Shown: in pieces, positions 16,423 to 25,313 of the stretch | Layout of the letters: each line of letters begins with the position of its first letter | How positions within the stretch are numbered: position 1 is the first letter of the stretch | Origin: Bacillota bacterium | Lineage (GTDB): Bacteria > Bacillota > Clostridia > Acetivibrionales > JAEZXR01 | DNA: 64,000 nucleotides | Assembly (NCBI GenBank): GCA_023419605.1 | Contig: JAEZXR010000125.1 | Location: 86,749 to 150,748 of the forward strand | Direction: 5' to 3' | Program-made: the position numbers and the translations under genes | The notes under the pieces: model-generated | Database searches by the model: none | Told to the model about the DNA's origin: nothing | Seen by the model: the letters and a program-made list of their open reading frames with translations, nothing else

Positions 16423-19400
16423 ATGGTAAAGTGTTTAAAGTGTATAATCCGGAAAGCCGGTAAATCGTTTCTCATGCCGGTTTTGATGCTTTTGGTAGTG
16501 ATGGCAGGCGTGCTTGCAGTCCCGCAGCTTGCAGCTGCCTATAGCTTGTCCAACAGCTATTTCAATGTGACTACCGGCTCCTATGGTGAGATATCCTCGA
16601 TAAAGCTGGTGGGCGATGCTTTCCCTACGGAATATGTAATGAATGCGTCCAACAGTCCCAAGCAAAATACTGCAGGACATCAATGGCTGGGAGAGCTGAT
16701 GTTTGAGTATAGGGTGGGTACGGGTGCATGGACCAAGGCTACGACAAATCAGTCGGGAGATGCCAGAGTACAAAGCCAGAGCGGAAACAAAGTAACCGTA
16801 ACCTATCAGAATTCAGCCAATGCCAACGGCATCAAGAACTTCCAGCTTACAGAGACCTATTCTCTGGTGGATGACCGTTTGCGCTGGGAGATCAATCTGA
16901 AGAACACAGGCAGCCAGGATATAGAATTCGGAGATGTGGGCCTTCCCCTGCCGTTTAATGAACGGTGGCCGGGCGGCGAAGCCATCTATGAAACAAGAGC
17001 TGTAAGCCATTCGAATGTAGCAAACAGCAACTCCTATGTTTATGCGACAAGACCCAGCGGGATCGGTTCCTTCCTGTTGATGACGCCGGACACAAGTACC
17101 GGAGCGGGTTTTGAATACAAGGACCACTGGAGGACACAGGAGCGTGCCGCCAATGAAGCGGCATGGTGCCAGGACCAGGCCGACTGGCCCGAGGGGCTGA
17201 ATGTGTTTTATATCCACTCCAACAGGATTAAGAGCACCGGCAGGGGGTACCTACCCAATACAAGCCTCATTTTAAAGCCCGGGGAGGAAAAGCTATATGC
17301 CTTTGATTTTTCCAAGGTGGCCGATCAGAATGCCATGAAGGAAAGACTATACTCCCTGGGGCTTATCGATGTAAATGTAGTACCCGGAATGATAGTGCCT
17401 ACAAACCAGACCGCGAAGGTAGACCTGCATACATCTAAAAATATTACCTCCGTTACAGCTCAATATCCTTCCGAAACCACCATTACATACCTGAACACTG
17501 TTGCAACCAATCACAAAATATATTCCTTATCAATGAAGCACCTTGGACAGAACAATATTACCGTAACCTATGGAAACGGAGAAAAAACAGTTTTGCAGTT
17601 CTATGCGGCAGAGCCTGTAGATGCTGCCCTTCAAAGACATGCCACCTTCATGGTCAATAATACCCAATGGAATACGAGCGACTTCAGGAACAAGGCTTTC
17701 GACGACTGGATGATGGACTCAAAGGCAAAAAGAAACTCCTTCAGCGGATACTGGGGCTGGGGAGATGACTGGGGCTATACCCACGCTGAGTTTCTGGCGG
17801 AAAAGAATGTACTGGTGCCGGTGGCATCCGAAATACAGTCCGTGGACAATTACCTGGAAACAACCATCTGGAATACATTAATGAAGCAGCACCAGACGGA
17901 TTATTATATTCATGACTTCCTGATGTATTCGCCGGGGGATGTGAGCGGAGAATGCAAAAATCCTGCATGCGGAAATAACACACCCATGGGAAGGGGCTAT
18001 GCCTATCCGCACATTTACAATACCTTCTTCAGCATGTATAAGATTGCCAAGCTGCATCCCGAAGCCATTACCTACAAGAACCCCGCAAAGACATACCTTT
18101 ACAGGGCATACAGGATCATGAAAACCCTGTATGACGGTTCGGTAGCCTATAACTGGAACACCGGGCTCATGGGCGAGATGTCAACGCCTCAAATCATACA
18201 GGCTCTGAGAGATGAAGGATATACTGCCGAGGCCAATGATCTGACCTCGAAGATGACGACTAAGTATAACAATTTTAAAAATACCACCTATCCCTACGGT
18301 TCGGAATACAGCTATGACAACACCGGGGAAGAGGCCGTATATACCCTCGCAAAGATGAACAACAACACCACCATGATGTCCAAGATCAATGCCAAGACAA
18401 GGGCATGCCGGGGAACAGCGCCTCTATGGTACTATTATGCAAATCCTACCACCATCTGCGGTGAAAACTGGTGGCAGTTCCAGTATACGATGGCTTTGGC
18501 AGGGTACTGTATGGATGACTGGATGATGAACTACTCCAGTACTCCGGAGACGGATGCACGCCTGAACTATGCTGCAAAGGTAGGCTTGATCAGCACCATC
18601 AATTCCGGACAAATCGATTCCGATGCCGCAAACATCGGTGCCGTATCGTGGACCTACCAGGCGGAAAAAGGAAATCTTGGCGGACAGGGAGTTGGCGGCG
18701 GTGCCCTCCACAACGGATGGCGGCAGATGTCGGGAGAAGCCGACTTGGGGCTGTGGGGTGTATTGAAGATTCTGAGCGCAGATGTAGCAAACGACCCCAT
18801 ATTCGGTTTGACCGGATATGGCTGCGATGTCACCCAAAACGGTTCAAACTATGTCGTTACGCCTAAAGACGGTCTCTTCAAGCGTCTGAATATGGTCAGC
18901 CTCAGAATGTCAATGGAGCTTGAACAGGACGAGTACACAGCAGCTACGGTAGCCAGCGATAAAAAGTCTTTGGAGTTCACGCTGAAGAACAAGAAATCTT
19001 CTGCCCATACCACCAGGGTCTTTGTCAAAGGCATGGCGGCAGGAACCTATGACGTTCTTCTGAATAATACAAAGGTTGGCTCCATCACTGCTGCAGCGGG
19101 ACAGAAGTCCACCATAAGCCTTAACATAGGAACGGCGGCTACCTATAATGTCAAGATAACGGCCACATCCAGCCAGCCTTCCGACACGAACGTAGCCCTT
19201 CAAGCTGTACCGTCTACCTCCTTTTGCTCGTCATGGGAAACCATTGCCGCACTGAATGACGGCTATGACCCTGCAAACTCCAATGACAAGAGCCATGGAG
19301 CTTATGGCAACTGGGACAATCCGGGAACCACCCAGTGGGTACAGTATGACTTCAGCCAGAACTATACCCTGTCAAAATGCGAGGTATACTGGTTTGATGA

Positions 19401-19617
19401 CGACGAGGGAATCGACCTGCCGGCTTCCTGCTCCTTCCAATACTGGAACGGAAGCGCCTGGGTGAATGTCGGCAGCCCTTCGGGACTTGGAGTAGCTGGA
19501 AACCAATACAATACCACTACATTTACTCCGGTATCCACCAACAAAATCCGGCTGAATATCACAGCCAGGCAAAGCTATTCAACCGGCATACTGGAATGGA
19601 AGGTATGGGGAAAATGA
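16423..19617 (+). CDS. Secreted 1064-residue protein, DUF5695-like, with C-terminal discoidin-like domain
   Basis: A signal peptide (about res. 1-39, ending LAAA-YS) exports this protein. Residues 40 to about 830 form a large region that I associate from memory with DUF5695, a family of secreted proteins without assigned activity. Its N-part is beta-rich and aldose-epimerase/galactose-mutarotase-like (MNASNSPKQNTAGHQW), and the second half is rich in aromatic residues (SGYWGWGDDWGYTHAEF, GENWWQFQYTMALAGY), a pattern seen in alpha-toroid glycosidases and lyases. A small beta domain (830-915) and a discoidin/F5-F8-like carbohydrate-binding domain (about res. 920-1064) follow. Catalytic residues cannot be named. 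GAAAGGAG precedes the ATG. Its position after an oligosaccharide importer and YesM/YesN pair suggests a polysaccharide substrate. The terminal domain is nearly identical to the one in the next gene. Confidence 0.75.
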   Translation: MVKCLKCIIRKAGKSFLMPVLMLLVVMAGVLAVPQLAAAYSLSNSYFNVTTGSYGEISSIKLVGDAFPTEYVMNASNSPKQNTAGHQWLGELMFEYRVGTGAWTKATTNQSGDARVQSQSGNKVTVTYQNSANANGIKNFQLTETYSLVDDRLRWEINLKNTGSQDIEFGDVGLPLPFNERWPGGEAIYETRAVSHSNVANSNSYVYATRPSGIGSFLLMTPDTSTGAGFEYKDHWRTQERAANEAAWCQDQADWPEGLNVFYIHSNRIKSTGRGYLPNTSLILKPGEEKLYAFDFSKVADQNAMKERLYSLGLIDVNVVPGMIVPTNQTAKVDLHTSKNITSVTAQYPSETTITYLNTVATNHKIYSLSMKHLGQNNITVTYGNGEKTVLQFYAAEPVDAALQRHATFMVNNTQWNTSDFRNKAFDDWMMDSKAKRNSFSGYWGWGDDWGYTHAEFLAEKNVLVPVASEIQSVDNYLETTIWNTLMKQHQTDYYIHDFLMYSPGDVSGECKNPACGNNTPMGRGYAYPHIYNTFFSMYKIAKLHPEAITYKNPAKTYLYRAYRIMKTLYDGSVAYNWNTGLMGEMSTPQIIQALRDEGYTAEANDLTSKMTTKYNNFKNTTYPYGSEYSYDNTGEEAVYTLAKMNNNTTMMSKINAKTRACRGTAPLWYYYANPTTICGENWWQFQYTMALAGYCMDDWMMNYSSTPETDARLNYAAKVGLISTINSGQIDSDAANIGAVSWTYQAEKGNLGGQGVGGGALHNGWRQMSGEADLGLWGVLKILSADVANDPIFGLTGYGCDVTQNGSNYVVTPKDGLFKRLNMVSLRMSMELEQDEYTAATVASDKKSLEFTLKNKKSSAHTTRVFVKGMAAGTYDVLLNNTKVGSITAAAGQKSTISLNIGTAATYNVKITATSSQPSDTNVALQAVPSTSFCSSWETIAALNDGYDPANSNDKSHGAYGNWDNPGTTQWVQYDFSQNYTLSKCEVYWFDDDEGIDLPASCSFQYWNGSAWVNVGSPSGLGVAGNQYNTTTFTPVSTNKIRLNITARQSYSTGILEWKVWGK

Positions 19618-20270
19618 GCCGGTAGAACAATTCTGTGAGCAGGATGCCAAATGTCCTGCTCACCCTCCGGCTAAAGCCGGTGAAGCGCAACGTAATGGAA
19701 TGATTAAACCGATTGAAAGATAGAATGGGAGGTATAGGCATGTTAAAAGGAAAAAGATGGATCCGAAAAGCGGTGATTGGGATTGCCATAGCGGCGCTAT
19801 TGCTGGGCTGTGTTCCCATGGGGGTGTTTGCAGCCGATACGAACATTGCACCCCTGGGTACCCCGTCCGCATCCTTCTGCTCGTCATGGGAAACCGTCTC
19901 AGCCCTGAATGACGGATACACGCCGCAAAGCTCTGCCGATCACAGCCATGGGGCCTATGGGAACTGGGACAATCCGGGAACCACCCAGTGGGTACAGTAC
20001 GATTTCACTCAGAATTACACCCTGTCAAAATGTGAGGTATATTGGTTTGACGACGATCAGGGGATCGACTTGCCGGCATCCTGCAATTTCCAGTACTGGA
20101 ACGGGAGCGCCTGGGTTGATTTCAGCAATCAGACCGGCCGCGGCGTAAAGGGAAATCAATGGAATGAGACAACCTTTACTGCTGTTTCCACCAATAAAAT
20201 CCGGCTGAATATCACAGCCAAACAAAGCTATTCGACAGGCATACTGGAATGGCGGGTATGGGGAACTTCA
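19190..20270 (+). repeat. Near-identical discoidin-domain DNA repeat in two adjacent genes
   Basis: About 400 bases encoding the discoidin-like domain occur at about 19200-19610 (end of the 1064-residue gene) and again at about 19850-20260 (start of the 416-residue gene). Long stretches match exactly, for example the DNA encoding NWDNPGTTQWVQYDF and STNKIRLNITA. It marks a recent local duplication and a possible recombination site. Confidence 0.85.
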
Positions 20271-20990
20271 GCAGGAAATCCGGGGGGACCTGTTGTAACT
20301 ACACCTCCTTCCTGGATCAATTCCTTTTATAAAAAAGCGGTTATGATTAATGGAATTCCCATCTGTGCGACCCAGGCGGTACCGGATCAGGCGCTGCTTA
20401 ATGCCTATAAGGTTCTTGACGCCTATATGAAAAAGATTAAGGCGGAAAAGCCGCAGATCATACAAAAAATGAATCAGAACGGAGTGTATGTAATTATCAT
20501 CGGACTGAATGAAACCAATTCGATGCATCCTTCCTGGGCAGGCTATAACGACCCGTCCTGGCCGAGAAGGGGCGGGGGCGGACTGGATACTACAGTGCTG
20601 GAAGAAGATTTGATCGTGCCGCAAAACGATACCTGGCGCCAGAATTTCTGCGGACTTGTGCATGAGTTCAGCCATACGATGCTGTCCTACGGGATCGGGG
20701 ACGCAAACCATACGGGTGCGGAACCTGCATTGTACAATCAGATTCTCACTGCATACAATCATGCCATTGCAGCGAACAAATATAACGAGTCTTCCTATGA
20801 CCGCAGCAATTACCATGAATATTTCTGCGGGCAGGCCAACCGGTGGTTCAATTCAAACCCTACCAATCTGAATGTACCGGGAGCAGCCGGTAAAACCGAC
20901 CGCCAGCAGCTGCAGGAATACGATCCGGAGATATACGGCATTCTGTCGACTCTCTTTGGCGATGATAAGCTGCCTGCACCTTGGAATTAA
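19740..20990 (+). CDS. Secreted HEFSH-motif metallopeptidase-like protein with N-terminal discoidin-like domain
   Basis: This is a 416-residue secreted protein from the ATG at 19740, which has GGGAGG upstream; earlier in-frame starts lack a site. Order: signal peptide (res. 1-29, ending GVFA), discoidin/F5-F8-like domain (about 30-175), a glycine-rich linker, and a C-terminal domain of about 240 residues. The last has a zinc-protease motif H308-E309-FS-H312, and E360 in NYHEYFCGQANRWF is placed well to be the third zinc ligand, as in gluzincins. The overall pattern (HEFSH, then EYF...WF) resembles small secreted peptidases related to the anthrax lethal-factor fold, but the family is not certain. 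No cell-wall anchor is seen. It is 123 bases after the previous gene. Confidence 0.7.
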   Translation: MLKGKRWIRKAVIGIAIAALLLGCVPMGVFAADTNIAPLGTPSASFCSSWETVSALNDGYTPQSSADHSHGAYGNWDNPGTTQWVQYDFTQNYTLSKCEVYWFDDDQGIDLPASCNFQYWNGSAWVDFSNQTGRGVKGNQWNETTFTAVSTNKIRLNITAKQSYSTGILEWRVWGTSAGNPGGPVVTTPPSWINSFYKKAVMINGIPICATQAVPDQALLNAYKVLDAYMKKIKAEKPQIIQKMNQNGVYVIIIGLNETNSMHPSWAGYNDPSWPRRGGGGLDTTVLEEDLIVPQNDTWRQNFCGLVHEFSHTMLSYGIGDANHTGAEPALYNQILTAYNHAIAANKYNESSYDRSNYHEYFCGQANRWFNSNPTNLNVPGAAGKTDRQQLQEYDPEIYGILSTLFGDDKLPAPWN

Positions 20991-20996
20991 GTATAA

Positions 20997-21249
20997 TTAG
21001 TTTAACGCGTTGTGCTAGCTTTGCTAAGAAAAGAGTCCTTCCAGGACAGCTTCAATAGCAACGCTCAGACGACTTTGAGGGAAATGTCTCTAGGGCTCGA
21101 GCATAAAGTCGCTTCCCTTAGAGGGATTCCTTAATGAATTGCTGCGCAGCGGGTCAAGGTAGAATATGCCGCTGATGCGGATATTCGTTGGTCAGTGAAG
21201 CTGCCTTCCATGGCACTTTTCTTGCAGCTAGCACAACGTGTTAGTTTAA
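20997..21249. mobile_element. MITE-like element with 9-bp target duplication
   Basis: The 9-bp direct repeat TTAGTTTAA occurs at 20997-21005 and 21241-21249. Between them, 235 bases begin CGCGTTGTGCTAGCT and end AGCTAGCACAACGTG, inverted repeats with one mismatch that continue imperfectly for about 60 bases (AAGAAAAG, CAGCTTCA and CAACG are shared in both arms). The interior also pairs internally (CGACTTT with AAAGTCG, GGGAA with TTCCC). No coding frame is present. It inserted seven bases after a stop codon. A structured RNA is an alternative, but the target duplication favours a mobile element. Confidence 0.65.
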
Positions 21250-21390
21250 ATAATATGATTGGATCAGGTGAAAAGGCTCGAAATGGTTACAATGGTTGCG
21301 GTACTGTTTTTCGGCTTGTCACCGATACCGCTCATTGCAATTTCTGCCTTATGAAGAAAGTATAGCCTACCATATTCTTTTAATCAGGTT

Positions 21391-21427
21391 CCGATAGAGA
21401 TAGGTTCTCTGTCGGGGCCTTTTATTT
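21391..21427 (+). terminator. Rho-independent terminator
   Basis: CCGATAGAGA and TCTCTGTCGG form a 10-bp stem with a TAGGT loop, followed by GGCCTTTTATTTT. It closes transcription from the 19.7-21 kb side before the methyltransferase gene. Confidence 0.7.
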
Positions 21428-21543
21428 TGGTCCTGCCTGGTGTAAAATGTAGTAGGAATACAAAGGAAGGTGTAGTAGAAGGCATAGCATTTAGGCGGTC
21501 CGCACGTTTTTTTGCATTTAGTGCCAAGAGGGAGGCGTTAAAA

Positions 21544-22281
21544 ATGAAACAAAATAAATATGATGATAGCGTCTTTTTTGATAAATACAGCAATATGGAG
21601 CGCTCAAAAAATGGACTTGAAGCTGCTGGAGAGTGGCATGAACTAAGAAAAATGCTGCCTGATTTTCAAGGAAAAAGAGTTTTGGATTTAGGATGCGGTT
21701 ACGGGTGGCACTGCCGGTTTGCCCTTGATAATGGCGCAAAGTCCGTTATTGGGATTGACATTTCACAAAAAATGTTAAGCGAGGCAAAGAGCAAAACAAA
21801 CTCCGAGCAGATCCAGTATATCTGCATGCCAATCGAAGACATCGATTTTCCGGTTGATTCCTTTGATGTGGTGATCAGCTCTTTGGCGCTTCATTACATT
21901 CAGTCCTTTGAGGATATTGTAAGCAAAATCAGCAAATGTCTTTCAAAGGGCGGAGAGTTTGCGTTCTCAGTGGAGCATCCCATTTTTACTGCATACGGAG
22001 CACAGGATTGGTATTATGACCATGAGGGTAATCGACTGCACTGGCCGGTCGACCAGTATTTTACCGAGGGTATGCGTAAAGCGAATTTTTTGGGTGAAGA
22101 AGTTACAAAGTATCATAAAACATTGACAACCTACCTAAACGGCCTCATAAAGGCGGGGTTTGAAATCACAGGCGTTGTTGAACCGATGCCGGCGGAAGGT
22201 TTGCTCCACACCGTTCCCGGAATGCTGGATGAACTGCGCCGGCCCATGATGCTGCTTGTATCGGCTAGAAAAAAGTGCTGA
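21544..22281 (+). CDS. Class I SAM-dependent methyltransferase
   Basis: This 245-residue protein starts from the ATG at 21544, which follows GGGAGG; in-frame codons further upstream overlap the terminator at 21391. It is a Rossmann-fold methyltransferase of the UbiE/Methyltransf_11 type. Motif I is VLDLGCGYGWHCRFA at res. 46-60, the acidic end of strand 2 is IGIDIS (D72), motif post-II is CMPIEDIDFP, and motif IV is FDVVISSLALHY. The substrate is not indicated by sequence; small-molecule methylation is the usual role in this group. It stands alone between a terminator and the amine oxidase gene. Confidence 0.88.
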   Translation: MKQNKYDDSVFFDKYSNMERSKNGLEAAGEWHELRKMLPDFQGKRVLDLGCGYGWHCRFALDNGAKSVIGIDISQKMLSEAKSKTNSEQIQYICMPIEDIDFPVDSFDVVISSLALHYIQSFEDIVSKISKCLSKGGEFAFSVEHPIFTAYGAQDWYYDHEGNRLHWPVDQYFTEGMRKANFLGEEVTKYHKTLTTYLNGLIKAGFEITGVVEPMPAEGLLHTVPGMLDELRRPMMLLVSARKKC

Positions 22282-22439
22282 AAGAAAGCTATGTTTTTCC
22301 GTAGCTTCGGCCCGTTCCCCTGCTTCTCCTTGGGCAGTATGTGAACAAAAATTTCTCAAATACATATTATTTACTATGGAATATAATGTGCACGGATCTT
22401 AACCCGGATCGATGTACATATAAGGAGATAGTGAATAGT

Positions 22440-24221
22440 ATGAACGTTAATGACTACATGCCTGGCCCGCCTCCTCAACCTGGTAATCCTACGGATGAAC
22501 AAAGACATAGGCTTACGAGGTATGCTCTTCTTCAAAAGGGAAGACCGGAAGACTTTGAATATATACGGGAATTGACATCACCGCCGCAGGATATTACGAG
22601 GATAATCAGACCCGGAGGGTTAAGGGGGCTAAAGATAGGAGTAATGGGCGCGGGTTTGGCTGGCCTGGCGTCTGCTTTTGAACTGCGGAAAACAGGAGCG
22701 GATATAACTGTATTTGAGGCAGAAGAGAAGCGCATTGGCGGAAGAGTATATACCTATTATTTTGATCAAAGCAAGCTTTTGTACGGAGAACTGGGTTCCA
22801 TGCGAATACCTGTTTCTCATGAGACTGTCTGGCATTACATAAACCTCTTCAAATTGTCTACCAGACCCTTTGTTCAAACCAATGAAAATGCCTTGATTTA
22901 CCTTAAGAATACACGTGTTAGAAATGATGCAGAAGGTAAAAATGTAATGAAATACATATATCCCAGGTACTGCCTTGCAGAATGGGAGAAAAGGACTCCG
23001 TGGCAGCAGCTGGCGTACTATGGTCTTGAAAGCCCTTTACTTCCTGCAAATCCGGAACAAAGAAGTGAATTGCTGCAGGTAAAGCCGTACTACAATGCTT
23101 TTCATGTATACTGGGATTGGCAAAGCAACAGAAAAATAATGGAGTCCTTAGGGCTAAGCCAGGGGGCAATAAATCTAATTTCCAGTTTGTTTCCATTAGC
23201 CGGTCAAAATCTTTACAACAGTTATATTGATATAGCGCAAGCGAATTATCCGGCGAATCTGTCATTCCTTTATGAAATTCCCGGAGGTACTTCAATGCTT
23301 CCTTATGCTATATATCACTCGTTGGTTCATCCGAATCCAACGAAGGATTATCCGGGTATGCCATCCCAGTGTCTCGGAAAAGTGACAGTAAAAACAGGAA
23401 ATTGGATTACAGGCATACATAGGGAGCATAATACCGGAAAAGTAATACTTGCATACAATAATAGTAAAGCAGCCGGCTCTCTGTATGAAATTTTTGATTA
23501 TGTTATTTGTGCAATCCCTTTTTCCACGCTGCGTACCATTGACATAAATCCACTTTTCAGCGACTTGAAAATGCAGGCCATAAGAGAGGTAAACTATATA
23601 GCATCGCAGAAAACCATACTATTATGCAATCGGCGGTTTTGGGAGGAAGGGGGACCAGGAGAACAGATTATAGGAGGAGGTTCCTATACGGATCTTCCTA
23701 TTACTACCCTATGGTATCCGTCGGACCATGCCGGATACTGTGCTAAACAAATCCAAGGTATGCTGCAGAGTTTTCCCTATAGCAAGCTGGCGATTCCACA
23801 AGCAGATCAAAAAGCTTTAGCCAGAGAACCGGGCGTGCTGATTGCTTCCTATAATTATGGTCTTGATGCTGTAAGGCTTGCAAATCTGACTCCGGAGCTG
23901 CGCCTGAATGAAATCAAACGTGAGGTAGAAGAGGTTCATGGGCTGCCTGAAGGCTATATGGACGAGGTCGTTGTTGATTTTAAAACAATGGATTGGAACG
24001 ATTATTTATGGACCAGAGGTGCATTACCCTTTTATACACCGGAGCAAAAAAGGCTGTTTTCCTATGGAATGGCTTTACCGGAGTATGATAACAGGGTATT
24101 TATGGCAGGGGATCATATTTCTGCAGTTCACCGCTGGATGCAGGGTGCGCTTCAAAGCGGGATGATAGCAGCCAATCAACTGGCGACGGAATATATGAAG
24201 AGGGAATCAGGAAAACGGTAG
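22440..24221 (+). CDS. Flavin amine oxidase (FAD-dependent)
   Basis: This 593-residue cytoplasmic enzyme belongs to the monoamine oxidase / L-amino-acid oxidase superfamily, which oxidises amines or amino acids with FAD and O2. The dinucleotide-binding motif IGVMGAGLAGLASAFELRK (res. 66-84) ends with E93 for ribose, and RIGGRVYTYYF is the MAO GGR motif. The C-terminal FAD motif is NRVFMAGDHISAVHRWMQGAL followed by QSGMIAAN. The proline-rich N-terminus (MPGPPPQPGNPTDEQRHRL) and length resemble bacterial amino-acid oxidases or tryptophan 2-monooxygenase relatives. The chosen start is ATG with AAGGAG 12 bases upstream, a little long; a GTG at 22431 is an alternative. No partner gene shows the substrate. 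Confidence 0.85.
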   Translation: MNVNDYMPGPPPQPGNPTDEQRHRLTRYALLQKGRPEDFEYIRELTSPPQDITRIIRPGGLRGLKIGVMGAGLAGLASAFELRKTGADITVFEAEEKRIGGRVYTYYFDQSKLLYGELGSMRIPVSHETVWHYINLFKLSTRPFVQTNENALIYLKNTRVRNDAEGKNVMKYIYPRYCLAEWEKRTPWQQLAYYGLESPLLPANPEQRSELLQVKPYYNAFHVYWDWQSNRKIMESLGLSQGAINLISSLFPLAGQNLYNSYIDIAQANYPANLSFLYEIPGGTSMLPYAIYHSLVHPNPTKDYPGMPSQCLGKVTVKTGNWITGIHREHNTGKVILAYNNSKAAGSLYEIFDYVICAIPFSTLRTIDINPLFSDLKMQAIREVNYIASQKTILLCNRRFWEEGGPGEQIIGGGSYTDLPITTLWYPSDHAGYCAKQIQGMLQSFPYSKLAIPQADQKALAREPGVLIASYNYGLDAVRLANLTPELRLNEIKREVEEVHGLPEGYMDEVVVDFKTMDWNDYLWTRGALPFYTPEQKRLFSYGMALPEYDNRVFMAGDHISAVHRWMQGALQSGMIAANQLATEYMKRESGKR

Positions 24222-24388
24222 AATAGCATTTTTAAAGCAGCTTTATAGAATGAATAGAAGTCTTGTACAAAGCAGTAGAAGTACAATTTATATGTTTGTT
24301 GGATATATTGGATTCAATCATTTGTTTTTAATTGCCTGATTTATAGGAGTGCTTAATAAATACCTATAAAAAAGTTTGAAATAGAAAA

Positions 24389-24437
24389 GGTGGCAGTCGT
24401 CAATACTAAAATAAGGTATTTGCGGCTGCCATCTTTT
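24389..24437 (+). terminator. Terminator after the amine oxidase region
   Basis: GGTGGCAG...AATAC pairs with GTATT...CTGCCATC in a stem of about 18 bases with few mismatches, followed by TTTT. It lies about 170 bases past the amine oxidase stop. Confidence 0.75.
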
Positions 24438-25187
24438 GATGTGCTGAAAAAAGAATCGGATAGGGTAGGGGGAAATGGAAAAGCCCTGCAATTGATAATG
24501 GGTTTTATTATTTTATGGTAATTCATAGAACGCTTTACTCTACTGATTGGATGCTTTTCAACAGGCGTACCTCGCTCTCTTGGCCCTCTGGCGCCTGAAA
24601 CCCTGTATCACTGCATAAATGGTTTTTATAACATTGAATTTTATGTAATTTATTTAATTAATTGGAATAAGCCAAAATAATTATATAAATACCAATAATG
24701 ACCAATTGATTTGTTTTATAGAATACATATAATTAAAGTAAGTAATTCAGCTTTCCGTGTGGTGAAACAGAATGCGTAATTTAGCGGATAAAATCCCCTC
24801 CGCACGGATCAGTCAATTCACAAAGTGGTGAGTCCTGGGCACATTGTAGTAATTCAATACATTCATCAACGATATCCAGAAAAGTTGAGCAACCAATCAA
24901 AGAGAGGAAACTTTGCATGTAGAGTTCTCTCGGTTCATGGATGAAGAATTCCTTAAAATTATTGAAATACTTGATTTTAGGTTTATACCGGGCATTGAAG
25001 GAGCATTTTATCGTATCAACGGATGTGCATTTCATTTCAGCTTATTTATGCTTTTATTCCTGCTGTAATCGTATCCTTTTCGCAGCACTCTATTTTCTCT
25101 TTTCCTAAAAAAATACTGCCATGACTCCGCCATGTTTAATTAAAAAGACTTGTTGAACAATGCATTTAACTCTAAAAAATAATATAA
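24438..25187. other. Gene-poor AT-rich gap before the chitinase cluster
   Basis: About 750 bases without a supportable gene. A minus-strand frame at 24781-25035 (84 codons) lacks a ribosome binding site and any recognised similarity. The AT-rich composition and lack of long frames suggest regulatory or decayed DNA. Confidence 0.4.
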
Positions 25188-25201
25188 GAGAGGAGGGAAT
25201 T

Positions 25202-25237
25202 ATGTGTCTTTTAAGAAGTGAGGACCTATTTACATAG
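25202..25237 (+). CDS. Putative 11-residue leader peptide upstream of chitinases
   Basis: An ATG with a very strong ribosome binding site (AGAGGAGGGAATT) opens a frame of 11 codons, MCLLRSEDLFT, then a stop. The DNA around it repeats AGGACCT(A/T)TTTAC at about 25221 and 25247, and AGAAGT within the frame can pair with ACTTCT just after it. This layout looks like a translated leader that could modulate the chitinase operon, but nothing proves translation. Confidence 0.3.
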   Translation: MCLLRSEDLFT

Positions 25238-25313
25238 TACTTCTGAAGGACCTTTTTACTAGGGTTAATGCACTGCTTTCATAAGTAAATAACCACATGA
25301 AAGGGGTAAAATA

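Noticed and set aside
21282..21357. Short hydrophobic frame after the MITE-like element
   Set aside because: Only 23 codons, in one of two competing frames and without a clear ribosome binding site; could be a membrane micro-peptide but cannot be supported.
24781..25035. 84-codon minus-strand frame in the AT-rich gap
   Set aside because: No ribosome binding site, no similarity I recognise, and no conserved pattern; may be a remnant but cannot be supported.
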